Shown here one piece after another: positions 23,890-33,236 of a stretch of DNA of 64,000 nt. The notes under the pieces were generated by a model. That model saw only the letters and a list, made by a program, of their open reading frames with translations, was not told the DNA's origin and ran no database searches. The stretch covers positions 1 through 64,000 of the forward strand of contig JAZOTM010000046.1 of the NCBI GenBank assembly GCA_045657625.1, read 5' to 3'. The translations under genes were made by a program, and so were the position numbers. How positions within the stretch are numbered: position 1 is the first letter of the stretch; each line of letters starts with the position of its first letter. Source of the stretch: JAZOTM01 sp045657625 (GTDB lineage Bacteria > Bacillota > Clostridia > Lachnospirales > Lachnospiraceae).

Positions 23890-24387
23890 TTACTTGATAT
23901 AATGAACTCTGCTTTCATCAAAGCGATTCTGCTGTGCTCTGCTCTCTGCAGGATATCCTAACGGGAGCAACGCAAATGGCACCAAATTCTCCGGCAAATT
24001 CATAGCCTTCGTCGCTTTTTCTATACGATCTGCAATTGGTGCAACTGCAAGCCATACAGATCCAAGTCCCAGAGAAGTCGCCTCCAACCACGCATGCTCT
24101 GTGGCAATTGCGAGATCAATGGTATCAAAATCCGGAAACAGCAATCCTTCTTTGCGATAGCAAGGCACAATCACTACGGAAGCATTTGCTGCACAGCCTG
24201 CATAAGGACTGCAGGTAGCCAATTCTTGGATGGTCTCCCGATCTGTCACTACATAAAATTCCCACGGTTGCTGATTTCCTGCAGATGGTGCTGCCATAGC
24301 CGCCTTTAAAATCTGCTGAATTTTCTCCGGTTCTACTTCTTTTTCTTCATATTTACGAACACTAATTCTCTCAAATATTTCCTTCAC
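23890..24387 (-). CDS. Nitroreductase family protein
   Basis: About 165 residues; an FMN-dependent NAD(P)H oxidoreductase. SVRKYEEKEV at the start gives the FMN-phosphate contacts. AAMAAPSAGNQQPWEFYVV and the later GLGSVWLAVAP are typical of this family. The GTG at 24387 with AAAGGA 9 nt upstream is preferred over the GTG 18 nt earlier. It is divergent from the CoA-disulfide-reductase-like gene, and a palindrome in the 337-bp gap between them may bind a common redox regulator. The natural substrate is unknown; quinones or nitroaromatics are usual for the family. Confidence 0.9.
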   Translation of the reverse strand: MKEIFERISVRKYEEKEVEPEKIQQILKAAMAAPSAGNQQPWEFYVVTDRETIQELATCSPYAGCAANASVVIVPCYRKEGLLFPDFDTIDLAIATEHAWLEATSLGLGSVWLAVAPIADRIEKATKAMNLPENLVPFALLPLGYPAESRAQQNRFDESRVHYIK

Positions 24388-24530
24388 TTTTATACATCCT
24401 TTCACATTGCAAATACCCTATGTTACAAAGTTTTTCTGTTTTCCTATTTTGTTCCAAAACATTCTGATGAAAAAACAAATTTAACATAGCATATCCCCAT
24501 ATTTTTGTTAAGAACGCACTTTAAAGTAAG

Positions 24531-24552
24531 ATAGTACCTTTTTGGGTACTAT
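24531..24552. promoter_or_regulatory. Candidate HxlR/YodB-type operator
   Basis: Perfect inverted repeat ATAGTACC-N6-GGTACTAT (arms 24531-24538 and 24545-24552). TAGTACC/GGTACTA-like sites with a short AT-rich centre are used by HxlR/DUF24 regulators such as YodB, which control nitroreductase genes. The site lies between two divergent redox genes. The remainder of the 24388-24724 gap shows no gene. Confidence 0.45.
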
Positions 24553-24724
24553 AAAAAAGTAAAAGGTCTCTCCCCGGGCAAATTTCGAAAATCCGAATAA
24601 GGCATCCCTCCACGTCACTCAGTTTTTTCTGACCAGGTCAAAACATTCTGCGTACTTGATATATTTTTTATACTAGGTAAAATGAAGGCATCTAATCGAA
24701 ACACAAAATTATAGGAGGTACGTT

Positions 24725-26374
24725 TTGAGTAAAACAGTGATTATCGGTGGTGTTGCAGCCGGAGCCAGTTGTGCTGCCAGATTGCGCCGATTAAAAGAAA
24801 CAGAAGAAATCATTCTAATAGAACGTGGAGAAAACATTTCCTACGCCAATTGCGGGTTGCCCTATCATATTGGAGAAGTCATTACCGAACGAGATGCCTT
24901 GCTTGTCACCAAAAATCAAGTCATGAAGTCCCGCTACAACATAGATGTTCGCACCAACAGCGAAGTCATTTGCATTCATCCGGAAAAGAAAACCATTACC
25001 GTAAAAGAAAAAATGGGGACGACCTACGAAGAACCCTATGACAATTTAGTCCTTACCACCGGTTCTTCCCCTTTACAACCAAACATCCCCGGTATCGACT
25101 CTTCAAAAATAAAAACTCTTTGGACTGTTCCGGATACCGATGTCATCAAAGAAAACCTTGCCGCCCGCGGTGTGAAACACGTAGTTGTAGTTGGTGGGGG
25201 ATTTATCGGTCTAGAAACCGCTGAAAACTTGCATCATTTGGGATTGCAAGTCACCCTCGTGGAAGCCGCCGATCAGGTCATGGCTCCTTTGGATAAAGAA
25301 ATGGCCCTTATTTTAAACAAACACATCCGTAGCAAAGGTGTGAACCTGATTTTAGAAAATGGCGTTTCCTCTTTCTCTGAAACAGAAGAAGGCATCGATA
25401 TTGCCTTAGCCAACGGCGATGTCGTATCTGCAGACCTTGTGATTTTAGCAATTGGAGTTCGTCCAAACAGCGAATTGGCAAAAAAAGCCGGTATTGTCGT
25501 AAATCCACGCGGAGGTATTGTCGTCGATGACCACATGCGCACTTCTGTGCCTTCCATCTATGCCGCCGGAGATGTGGTAGAAGTCACAGATTTCATCTTT
25601 GGCGAAAAGACCATGGTACCTTTAGCCGGACCTGCCAACAAACAAGGCCGTATTGTAGCTGACAACATTGCCGGAATGGATGCAACCTATACCGGTACAC
25701 AGGGTTCTTCTATAGCCAAAGTCTTTGACCTTTCCGTGGCTGCCACCGGTGCTTCTGAAAAGGTATTACAAAGAAAAGGCTACGTGAAGGATACCGATTA
25801 CAAAACGATCCTCATCACCCAAAATCACCATGCCGGTTATTATCCGGGCGCATTGCCTCTCATGCTGAAATTGATTTTTTCCCAGGATGGGAAAAAAATT
25901 TACGGTGCACAAATCGTAGGACAAGCCGGTGTAGACAAACGAATTGACACCCTTGCCACAGCCATTCGCTTTGGGGCTTCCGTCTCTGATTTGACCCATT
26001 TAGAGCTTTCCTATGCGCCTCCATTCTCTTCTGCAAAAGATCCGGTAAATATGGCCGGCTACACCGCAGAAAACCTTTTAAACGGTCATATAACCTTCTG
26101 TGATTGGGATGCCGTGGAAAAGGACACCGATGCCATTGTACTGGATGTTCGTGAAACACCGGAGTTGCAGGCCTTTGCATTGAATCAAGCCGTGCATATT
26201 CCACTTGGACAACTACGTTCTCGTCTTGGCGAATTGGACAAGAGCAAAAAATACATTGTGTTCTGTGCCATTGGTGTACGCGCATACAATGCTGCCAGAA
26301 CCCTTACACAAAACGGATTCCAACATGTAATGGTTTATCCTGCCGGATTCCGTTACTATCAGTGGATTCATTAA
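24725..26374 (+). CDS. CoA-disulfide reductase-like flavoprotein with rhodanese domain
   Basis: A 549-residue FAD/NAD(P)H oxidoreductase. GGVAAGASCAARLRR binds FAD and SYANCGLPYHIG holds the single redox Cys43. VVVGGGFIGLETAENL is the NAD(P)H site, and ASVPSIYAAGDVVEV the second FAD contact. A pyridine-nucleotide dimerization domain follows, then a C-terminal rhodanese domain (about 455-549) with Cys514 in FCAIGVRAYNAAR. This layout fits CoA-disulfide or polysulfide reductases (CoADR-RHD), which handle thiol redox balance or sulfur reduction; an NADH oxidase is the alternative. The TTG start has AGGAGGT 5 nt upstream. It stands alone, divergent from the nitroreductase gene. Confidence 0.9.
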   Translation: MSKTVIIGGVAAGASCAARLRRLKETEEIILIERGENISYANCGLPYHIGEVITERDALLVTKNQVMKSRYNIDVRTNSEVICIHPEKKTITVKEKMGTTYEEPYDNLVLTTGSSPLQPNIPGIDSSKIKTLWTVPDTDVIKENLAARGVKHVVVVGGGFIGLETAENLHHLGLQVTLVEAADQVMAPLDKEMALILNKHIRSKGVNLILENGVSSFSETEEGIDIALANGDVVSADLVILAIGVRPNSELAKKAGIVVNPRGGIVVDDHMRTSVPSIYAAGDVVEVTDFIFGEKTMVPLAGPANKQGRIVADNIAGMDATYTGTQGSSIAKVFDLSVAATGASEKVLQRKGYVKDTDYKTILITQNHHAGYYPGALPLMLKLIFSQDGKKIYGAQIVGQAGVDKRIDTLATAIRFGASVSDLTHLELSYAPPFSSAKDPVNMAGYTAENLLNGHITFCDWDAVEKDTDAIVLDVRETPELQAFALNQAVHIPLGQLRSRLGELDKSKKYIVFCAIGVRAYNAARTLTQNGFQHVMVYPAGFRYYQWIH

Positions 26375-26508
26375 TTCTATAAAATAATCGTTTATTTTCG
26401 AATCCTATAAAACACTTTTTATTCTTATAATTATATTTTGGTAAATAATGGAAGATTTTCCAGAAGTAGGAAGTCCAAGCAAGAAATGCTTTGTAATGAC
26501 AGAAAACA

Positions 26509-26542
26509 AAAAACCTTTAAGACATTAGTCTTAAAGGTTTTT
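26509..26542 (+). terminator. Terminator upstream of tRNA-Thr
   Basis: Stem AAAAACCTTTAAGAC / GTCTTAAAGGTTTTT (26509-26523, 26528-26542). It is symmetric, so it can serve the flavoprotein gene on the plus strand and tRNA-Thr on the minus strand. Confidence 0.85.
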
Positions 26543-26554
26543 CTCATCTTTGAA

Positions 26555-26627
26555 AGCTGGCAACGGGAATTGAACCCGTGACCTCCGCACTACCAATGCG
26601 ACGCTCTACCGCCTGAGCCATGCCAGC
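26555..26627 (-). tRNA. tRNA-Thr (anticodon GGT)
   Basis: 73-nt cloverleaf: acceptor GCTGGCA/TGCCAGC, D stem GCTC/GAGC, anticodon loop TTGGTAG giving GGT, T stem ACGGG/CCCGT with TTCAATT. CCA is not encoded. Confidence 0.95.
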
Positions 26628-26697
26628 TTGTTGAAAGTCTCAACTCGATTAATATAATACAGGCTCAGGTCTTTGTCAAGAAATTTCCGGCAAAAAA

Positions 26698-27423
26698 TTA
26701 AAGTCTGACAAATTGGGCGTATTTCTGAAAAATATTCTGTTCCTCTTCTTCGTCCTGTTTTTCCTCTTGTTCGTTCATAAAGTCAACATATAACTCAATG
26801 AATTTCAAATAGTCACTGTAAGAAAACAGAATATCAGACAGCGTACCTGTGCTGGCTTCCTCTACCACAAAACTACGACCGGAACTACCGGTGCTAACAT
26901 CAGAAGATGATCCGGTGGTCACAGTACCATCCGGTAACTTCACGCCATTCTTCATATAGCCCAAAACCTTTTCCACGTAATTCTGTGTCTCCTGGAAAGG
27001 AGGGATACCGCCATACTTCTGTACATTATTTGCTCCGGCATTATAAGCCGCCAAAGCGAGCGAAGTATCTCCGTTAAATCGATTTAAAAGCTGAGACAAA
27101 TATTTTGCCCCACCCATAATGTTCTGTTCTGCATCAAAAGAATCCGTAACACCCAGTTCTCTGGCTGTTGCCGGCATTAATTGCATAATTCCCTGTGCTC
27201 CTGCTTTTGACACTGCATCTGCACGGAATGTAGACTCTTGCATACCCACTGCTTCCAGTAAAGAAACCGGCACATTATATGTAGCCGCTGCTTGTTCAAA
27301 AATCTGTTGCAGTGTTTTCTCCCCATTTTTCATGTAAGTTGAAAAATCGGCGGATTCTTGTGTCTTCTGAGTATCACTCGTGCTTGTCACTTGCTGTCCG
27401 TTTGTAATATCATGTACAATCAT
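26698..27423 (-). CDS. Lytic transglycosylase (SLT domain)
   Basis: 241 residues with a lysozyme-like SLT domain at about 55-165. The catalytic Glu is in AVGMQESTFRADAVSKAGAQG, followed by IMQLMPATARELG, then LALAAYNAGANNVQKYGGIPPFQETQNYV. It cleaves peptidoglycan glycan strands to 1,6-anhydro products. There is no signal peptide; an unstructured Thr/Ser/Gln-rich N-terminus stands instead, as in flagellum-associated transglycosylases of clostridia, so export by the flagellar system is possible but unproven. The acidic Glu/Gln-rich C-terminus (about 215-235) is unusual. It is a single gene between two tRNA genes. Confidence 0.9.
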   Translation of the reverse strand: MIVHDITNGQQVTSTSDTQKTQESADFSTYMKNGEKTLQQIFEQAAATYNVPVSLLEAVGMQESTFRADAVSKAGAQGIMQLMPATARELGVTDSFDAEQNIMGGAKYLSQLLNRFNGDTSLALAAYNAGANNVQKYGGIPPFQETQNYVEKVLGYMKNGVKLPDGTVTTGSSSDVSTGSSGRSFVVEEASTGTLSDILFSYSDYLKFIELYVDFMNEQEEKQDEEEEQNIFQKYAQFVRL

Positions 27424-27624
27424 TTCTTAATTCTCCAAATCCGCTTCCCTGCATATTTTATTCCTAAGATACATTTTACAGAAAAAAACGGTTGATTCCT
27501 AATTAAGTTTTTCTAAACTAAAATTTCGCGGTATCTCGTTTTTACTTTTCTCCGTTTTCTTGGCTGATTTACCGCTTCTCACTAACTTCCTCGTACAAGA
27601 AAGAATGTCGCCTGCGCTTCCATA

Positions 27625-27677
27625 GCGGAGCGCTTTTTTATATCATAGGAATGGAATTTCCTACGATATAAAAAAAA
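27625..27677. repeat. Dispersed palindromic repeat, copy 2
   Basis: GCGGAGCG plus TTTTTTATATCATAGGAA, a short loop, and TTCCTACGATATAAAAAA. It differs from copy 1 (20904-20955) at very few positions, including one in the right arm that weakens one base pair. Confidence 0.85.
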
Positions 27678-27708
27678 CGCAACCCCTAATTTCAGGGATT
27701 GCGTTTTT
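27673..27708 (-). terminator. Terminator of tRNA-Leu(CAA)
   Basis: AAAAACGCAACCCCT / AGGGATTGCGTTTTT, with T run when read leftwards from the tRNA gene. It abuts the palindromic repeat. Confidence 0.85.
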
Positions 27709-27729
27709 CTATCGCCCACAGGCTTTTCA

Positions 27730-27813
27730 TGCCGATGGTGGGACTTGAACCCACACGATGTTGCCATCAACAGATTTTGAGTCTGCCTCGTCTGCCAATT
27801 CCGACACATCGGC
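27730..27813 (-). tRNA. tRNA-Leu (anticodon CAA)
   Basis: Acceptor GCCGATG/CATCGGC-type stem, anticodon stem GCAGA/TCTGT, loop CTCAAAA giving CAA, long variable arm, GGTTCAA T loop. CCA is not encoded. Confidence 0.94.
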
Positions 27814-27953
27814 CTGTTCTGAAAAACTCGGAACAGTTAATATAATACCATAGATTTTATAAAATGCAAGGCATTTTTCCAAAGTTTTTCAGAATATATG
27901 TTGCAACTTTTTTAGTAGTTTTCAGACAATTTCAACAATTCTATGTTTCACCG

Positions 27954-29231
27954 CTATTTTCTCTTTGTTAAATCCTTATAAACGTCAAATCCATCGAAGG
28001 TTGCAAAGTAATCCTTTGGTGTTTCCGCACGACGGATCAACTGTACACTGCCGTCTTCCTTCAACAACAATTCCTTGGATTTTAACTTGCCATTGTAATT
28101 GTAACCCATAGAGTATCCGTGGGCTCCCGTGTCATGAATCACCAGGTAATCTCCCATTTCGATTTCCGGGAGCTTGCGATCTACTGCAAATTTATCATTA
28201 TTCTCACAAAGGGAACCTGTCACATCATAGGTATGGTCACAAGGAGCATCTTCTTTTCCTAATACTGTAATATGATGATAAGCACCATAAATTGCAGGGC
28301 GCATCAAATCAACCGCGCAGGCATCCACACCAATATACTCTTTGTAAGTGTGTTTCTCATGAATAGCGGTAGTTACCAAACAACCGTAAGGGCCTGTCAT
28401 AAAACGTCCCATTTCTGTGTAGATAGCCACATCTCCCATACCTGCAGGTACAAGAATCTCTTCATAAGCCTTGCGTACACCTTCTCCAATGATTTTAATA
28501 TTATTGCCTTCCTGATCCGGCAAATAAGGAATTCCAACGCCACCGGACAAATTGATAAAAGAAATCTTGCATCCTGTTTTTTCCTTTACTTCTACCGCCA
28601 AGGTAAATAAAGTACGTGCTAAAGTCGGATAATAATCGTTGGTTACGGTATTACTTACCAGGAAAGAATGAAGACCAAAATTCTTTACTCCCTTTTCCTT
28701 TAACATCTCATAACCTTTTAGCAACTGCTCTTTGGTAAAACCATACTTTGCATCTCCCGGATTGTCCATGATTCCATTGCTGATTTCATAAACCCCACCC
28801 GGATTGTAACGGCAACTCATGGTCTCCTGAAACTCTCCTACATGCTCTTCAAAATATGGAATATGGGTAATGTCATCAAAGTTTACAATTGCCCCCAATT
28901 CCTTGGCATACTGAAATTCAGAAGCCGGTGTATCATTGGAAGAAAACATAATTTCTTCCGGCTTAAACCCAAGGGCTTCTGCCATCATAAGCTCTGTTTC
29001 AGAAGCGCAGTCTACACCGAATCCGTACTCCTGAAAAATCTTCAGTAAGAAAGGATTTGGGCATGCCTTAATAGCAAAATATTCACGATATCCCGGATTC
29101 CAGGAAAAAGCATCCTTTATTGCTTCACAATTCTTGCGAATCCCTGCTTCATCATATAAATGAAAGGGGGTTGCATATTCTTTTGTGATATTCTCAATCA
29201 TCTCTTTGGTTACAAATGGTGTCTTACTCAT
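27954..29231 (-). CDS. lysA: Diaminopimelate decarboxylase-like PLP enzyme
   Basis: A 425-residue fold type III PLP decarboxylase, most like meso-diaminopimelate decarboxylase, the last step to lysine. YFAIKACPNP holds the PLP lysine (Lys55). LHSFLVSN replaces the usual HxGS region, INLSGGVGIPY is the glycine-rich phosphate loop, YTEMGRFMTGPYG contacts PLP phosphate, and GSLCENNDKFA supplies the active-site Cys from the partner subunit. Its start overlaps the upstream TrmB-like gene by 8 bp, so they are translationally coupled. Divergence from textbook LysA leaves a related amino-acid decarboxylase possible. Confidence 0.85.
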   Translation of the reverse strand: MSKTPFVTKEMIENITKEYATPFHLYDEAGIRKNCEAIKDAFSWNPGYREYFAIKACPNPFLLKIFQEYGFGVDCASETELMMAEALGFKPEEIMFSSNDTPASEFQYAKELGAIVNFDDITHIPYFEEHVGEFQETMSCRYNPGGVYEISNGIMDNPGDAKYGFTKEQLLKGYEMLKEKGVKNFGLHSFLVSNTVTNDYYPTLARTLFTLAVEVKEKTGCKISFINLSGGVGIPYLPDQEGNNIKIIGEGVRKAYEEILVPAGMGDVAIYTEMGRFMTGPYGCLVTTAIHEKHTYKEYIGVDACAVDLMRPAIYGAYHHITVLGKEDAPCDHTYDVTGSLCENNDKFAVDRKLPEIEMGDYLVIHDTGAHGYSMGYNYNGKLKSKELLLKEDGSVQLIRRAETPKDYFATFDGFDVYKDLTKRK

Positions 29232-29931
29232 GTTTTCCTCCTGTTAGTTCAATTAATTTCATTTCATTCTTTAAAGAATCCTTAAAAACCCTGACAAAGT
29301 TCTTTTGTCCCGTATAGAGACAGACGCTTCCCAAAGGATTCCCATACTCTCCTGTAAGTACATTGACGGAATCCACAATAATTCCAATCTGATTCTTATC
29401 CACATCCGTCACATACTGTTTTGCTCCAGGAAAAGGAAGTTTCTGATCAGTAATAACCACTACCTTTTTCCCTTTTTCTTTTAACTGCAACAACTCCGGT
29501 AAATAATGGAGTACCAATTCGCTCTGCATGCGGATATAAATACGTTTTTCCACTGCCTCAATCATAGAATGAATCCGGTTTTCTATATTTTGATCTCCCT
29601 CAATGGTGAGATAGCCTTCTTCTTCCACTTTCTTCTTTGGCATTGCCAAGAGCAATTCCTCTTCTTTTTCCTGCAAAGCCAGTCGTTTTGCATCCATAAA
29701 CTCCTTCGGATCAACTGCCGTATACTTGGTAGCAGTCCCCTCCTCTGCATAGGCAGCGCCCTTATCCACCAATCCTGCCAAGGCACTATAAGCATTGGAG
29801 CGGGAAATTCCGGTCTGTTTTGAAACCTCATAACCCGTCATTCTCCCATAGGAAATTAAGGCCAAATAAATATTCGCTTCCTGTTTTGTCAATCCAAACA
29901 ACTGCAATCCTTCTATCACAAGATCTGCCAT
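29224..29931 (-). CDS. TrmB family transcriptional regulator
   Basis: 235 residues. The N-terminal winged helix (about 1-75: LFGLTKQEANIYLALISYGRMTGYEVSKQTGISRSNAYSAL, with the motif read in pieces) is typical of TrmB. A charged coiled-coil linker follows, then a phospholipase-D-like effector domain (IYIRMQSELVLHYLP, KVVVITDQKLPFPG). It is co-transcribed and overlaps with the lysA-like gene, so it may regulate that gene or sense its pathway. The effector is unknown. The family usually senses sugars, which makes the pairing with an amino-acid gene notable. Confidence 0.85.
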   Translation of the reverse strand: MADLVIEGLQLFGLTKQEANIYLALISYGRMTGYEVSKQTGISRSNAYSALAGLVDKGAAYAEEGTATKYTAVDPKEFMDAKRLALQEKEEELLLAMPKKKVEEEGYLTIEGDQNIENRIHSMIEAVEKRIYIRMQSELVLHYLPELLQLKEKGKKVVVITDQKLPFPGAKQYVTDVDKNQIGIIVDSVNVLTGEYGNPLGSVCLYTGQKNFVRVFKDSLKNEMKLIELTGGKHE

Positions 29932-30018
29932 TTTCTACTCCTTTTGTACCACAAATTAGTAGTTCTATTTAGAAATACTATATCATAGATTTACAAACTG
30001 TCAAGAGGTCAAACCATG

Positions 30019-30060
30019 AAAAAAAGAAGCCTATTGAGAAGTTTTCTCTTTAGGCTTCTT
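30019..30060 (-). terminator. Terminator of the GGDEF/EAL gene
   Basis: AAGAAGCCTA / TAGGCTTCTT (30024-30033, 30051-30060) with inner GAGAA/TTCTC, and T run read leftwards. Confidence 0.85.
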
Positions 30061-30073
30061 CTTAAAATTTACG

Positions 30074-33000
30074 CTACTCCTGTCGGTTTAATTTCCGTAG
30101 TTTTTTATTAATATACATCCGCTGATCCGCTGCTTCAATAATACCGGAAATACTTTCTTCTTCAGAATAGCAGGCAACACCCACAGAACCGGCTACTTTG
30201 ACAGGAATATCATCCACCTTGGTAATGCGTTCAATGGCTATTTGAATCTCCTGTTCCAGACTCTTTACCTCTGCACTATCGGTAAACTGGTGCAGGATCA
30301 CGAATTCGTCTCCACCATATCGAATGACCACACTTTTTTCTCTAGATATGGCTTTCAAATTGCTGCAGACCTGAATCAATACTTTATCGCCAAAATCATG
30401 TCCATATCGGTCATTGATATATTTAAAATTGTCTAAATCCACCATGAAAATAGCAAAATCCATAGAAGACATTTCATATTGACTCTGATAACGCAAAATC
30501 AAATCATTCAATCCACGTCTGTTCAATACACCGGTCAATTCATCAGTTTCAGACAATCTGGTCCAACGATCCCGCTCTTCCATTTCCTTAGTAACATCTT
30601 CAAAATAACCAATTAATCCAACAATTCTGCCACGCGAATACAATGGCTTCTTAGTAGCACGAATATCCCGGACTTCTCCGTTTACAATACAGGTTCCAAG
30701 AATATCCCGTATCACATCTCCCTGTTTTACCACACGCATTTCATCTCTACGGAAGGGTTCCGGATTAATATGCCATCCCATATCTTCATCCGTGCGTCCC
30801 AACAAGTCCTCCAAAGATTCCATACCGTAGTAATCCAAAAACATACGGTTTGCTCCTAAAAACCGACGATTCTCATCTTTCCAAAAGATTCCCACAGGAA
30901 GCAGATCCAAAATGTTATCAAATGCATCTGTATGGGTCACCAAATTCGCCGTTTGCGTAACAGGCGTATTCTGCGTTTGTACAAAGGTTTTTTCCAGATA
31001 TTTCACAACTTCCGGACTCGTACTGCTCCAGCAAGTCAAGGCCATCTCCCGCTCTTCAAACTGTATCAAAGTCAGTACACAGGTTTTCCATCCATATGTT
31101 CCGTTTTTCATACGGGCCCGGAAAAAACCGGTCAACACATCGGAACCCGACCGTTCCATCCGTTCCCGAATTGTCATAATATCGGAAAAATGTAGATAAC
31201 TACTTCGATCATCCGGATAAATGCACACCTCTGCTACTTCATGTAACACCTGGTCTACCGTTTTCCCTTTTGGATCCACATACAAGGAAAAACTTTTATA
31301 ATAAAGATTTTGGGCAAAACTACCATCCATGGCAATGATATCAATAATCTCAAAATTAGCAAAAATAAACCGACTGGCTATTTCCAGCTTTCTGGCCTTA
31401 TCATCCGTTTCAAAGCTGTCTATCAAACGCAAAGAAACCATATAGGCATGCACATTTCTATTTACATCCGAAATAATATGACTGGCACGAATATTCACTA
31501 CGTAACCATTTTCCATGGAGTCCATACTTTCCAGCATTCCGGTTTCCCTACATCTGTCGCATATACACTTAAAATTCTCTGCTTCTTTCCAAGAACCGTA
31601 AGTAATTCCATCTCCGGCATTTTTTACTTCTACATTCCAAAGTTTTTTCAAAAGTTCACGATAGGATTCATTGACCACCAAAAAATTCCAAGTCCCGTTT
31701 CGATCTTCCATAATACAAAGAGGAAGTGTCTTCTTAGCCATATGTTTCTTGATATTTTGCAAAGGATTTTGCCGCAAAACATCTAAACTACCTATGGTAT
31801 TGTAATAACTTCGTTCTTCATACTGTTCAAAATCCAGACCTTTACTCTCTGAAAAATCATAACATTCCAGAAAGCGCATAGGCGCTCCAATTAAATAACC
31901 TTGAATTTTTTCACATCCGATTTCTCGCAAAAAATCATATTGCGCTTGGGTCTCCACCCCTTCTGCCAAGGTATGAAAACCCAACTCCTTAATCATGGAA
32001 ATCATGTGACTTAAAATAATGCGGCTATTGGAATTATTCTCAAAATCCTCCATAAATTTCATATCTATTTTTATCAGATAGAAATCAAACTTTTGCAAAA
32101 CATTCAAAGAGGAATACCCGCTCCCAAAATCATCCATCCAAATCTGATATCCATTCTCTTTAAACTGATGAATTTGTTCTCGGATAAAATCCGGGTCATC
32201 CATCAAGACACCCTCAGTAATCTCAAAATGAATCATATCCTTAGGTACCCGATATTGACTCCGTAAATCATCCACCACTTGGAAAATATCATACAGTTCA
32301 AAATCGATTCTCGATAAGTTTATGGAAATAGGCTCTGTTTCCCCACGTGCTTCAATAATTCGAGGATAATCTGACATAGCTGTTTCGATCACATACATAT
32401 CCAGTTTATGAATAAGCCGAACTTCTTCCAAAATAGGCACAAAATCTCCGGGATATACCAAACCGTACACCGGATCATCCCATCTGGCCAAAGCTTCCCA
32501 ACCACATATTTTTCCGGAAACTGTCCGGACAACGGGTTGATAATACACCTGAATATATTGGTTTTCCAAAGCTTCATCCAAATGATCCAACACAAACTGT
32601 TGTTTTTTTAACTTACCATTCAGTTCTTCATCAAAGAATCGATATTCTACATCATATTTCTTCTTGATGCTAATACATGCCGCTCTGGCTCTGTCGCAGC
32701 ATTTTACCACATCTACAACATCCTCTTCCGGCATATAAATGCCCGCCTTCAACTCCAAATTAGCATTTTTTTGAATCTGATGAACTTTTAAATGAATATT
32801 TGTGACATGCGCAACCAGCTGTCTGGTATGCGTACATACTACAAAATGATCATCTGAAAAACGGGACACAAGCTGCTCTTCAAAGTCATCGCAAATAATC
32901 CCTGCGATTTTCCGAAGCAACTCATCTCCCTTTGTATATCCATAATTCTCATTATAAATTTTAAAATTATCCACATCAAAATAAACGAAAGCAACTCCCT

Positions 33001-33112
33001 GCTCCCGATTCTTTTGGTTTTCCAGCGCTTCCTGCGCCTCTTTATAAAACGTCTCTTTGTTTATAAGCCCTGTCAGCTCATCATATGCTTCATTTGGGAA
33101 ATCCTTTTTCAT
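30074..33112 (-). CDS. Multidomain GGDEF-EAL-PAS-GGDEF protein
   Basis: A 1012-residue soluble protein of cyclic-di-GMP type. An N-terminal GGDEF-fold domain (about 1-165) has a degenerate active site, SDDHF near 86-90. An EAL domain (about 175-430) keeps GWEALARW, ITEGVLMDD, WMDDFGSGYSSL, LIKIDMKF and TLAEGVETQAQ, so phosphodiesterase activity is plausible. Two or three PAS-like domains follow (about 450-845), the last with FWKDENRRFLGANRMFLDYYG. A C-terminal GGDEF domain has an intact RYGGDEF (931-937), so it may be a cyclase. Having both active types suggests switching by PAS signals. There are no membrane helices. It is a single gene with its own terminator. Confidence 0.9.
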   Translation of the reverse strand: MKKDFPNEAYDELTGLINKETFYKEAQEALENQKNREQGVAFVYFDVDNFKIYNENYGYTKGDELLRKIAGIICDDFEEQLVSRFSDDHFVVCTHTRQLVAHVTNIHLKVHQIQKNANLELKAGIYMPEEDVVDVVKCCDRARAACISIKKKYDVEYRFFDEELNGKLKKQQFVLDHLDEALENQYIQVYYQPVVRTVSGKICGWEALARWDDPVYGLVYPGDFVPILEEVRLIHKLDMYVIETAMSDYPRIIEARGETEPISINLSRIDFELYDIFQVVDDLRSQYRVPKDMIHFEITEGVLMDDPDFIREQIHQFKENGYQIWMDDFGSGYSSLNVLQKFDFYLIKIDMKFMEDFENNSNSRIILSHMISMIKELGFHTLAEGVETQAQYDFLREIGCEKIQGYLIGAPMRFLECYDFSESKGLDFEQYEERSYYNTIGSLDVLRQNPLQNIKKHMAKKTLPLCIMEDRNGTWNFLVVNESYRELLKKLWNVEVKNAGDGITYGSWKEAENFKCICDRCRETGMLESMDSMENGYVVNIRASHIISDVNRNVHAYMVSLRLIDSFETDDKARKLEIASRFIFANFEIIDIIAMDGSFAQNLYYKSFSLYVDPKGKTVDQVLHEVAEVCIYPDDRSSYLHFSDIMTIRERMERSGSDVLTGFFRARMKNGTYGWKTCVLTLIQFEEREMALTCWSSTSPEVVKYLEKTFVQTQNTPVTQTANLVTHTDAFDNILDLLPVGIFWKDENRRFLGANRMFLDYYGMESLEDLLGRTDEDMGWHINPEPFRRDEMRVVKQGDVIRDILGTCIVNGEVRDIRATKKPLYSRGRIVGLIGYFEDVTKEMEERDRWTRLSETDELTGVLNRRGLNDLILRYQSQYEMSSMDFAIFMVDLDNFKYINDRYGHDFGDKVLIQVCSNLKAISREKSVVIRYGGDEFVILHQFTDSAEVKSLEQEIQIAIERITKVDDIPVKVAGSVGVACYSEEESISGIIEAADQRMYINKKLRKLNRQE

Positions 33113-33236
33113 TGCACGTACCTCGTTACTTTGAGATTGGCATTTCTTTCGTCGATACCTTTATTATAAGTTACGCAAAAAGAAAAAAAAGGACTTCCCT
33201 GCATTATTTACAAAAATTTAATTCTCGTCTTTTTGT

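Noticed and set aside
27582..27809. ORF spanning tRNA-Leu(CAA)
   Set aside because: It is only a translation of the tRNA gene, its terminator and the palindromic repeat.
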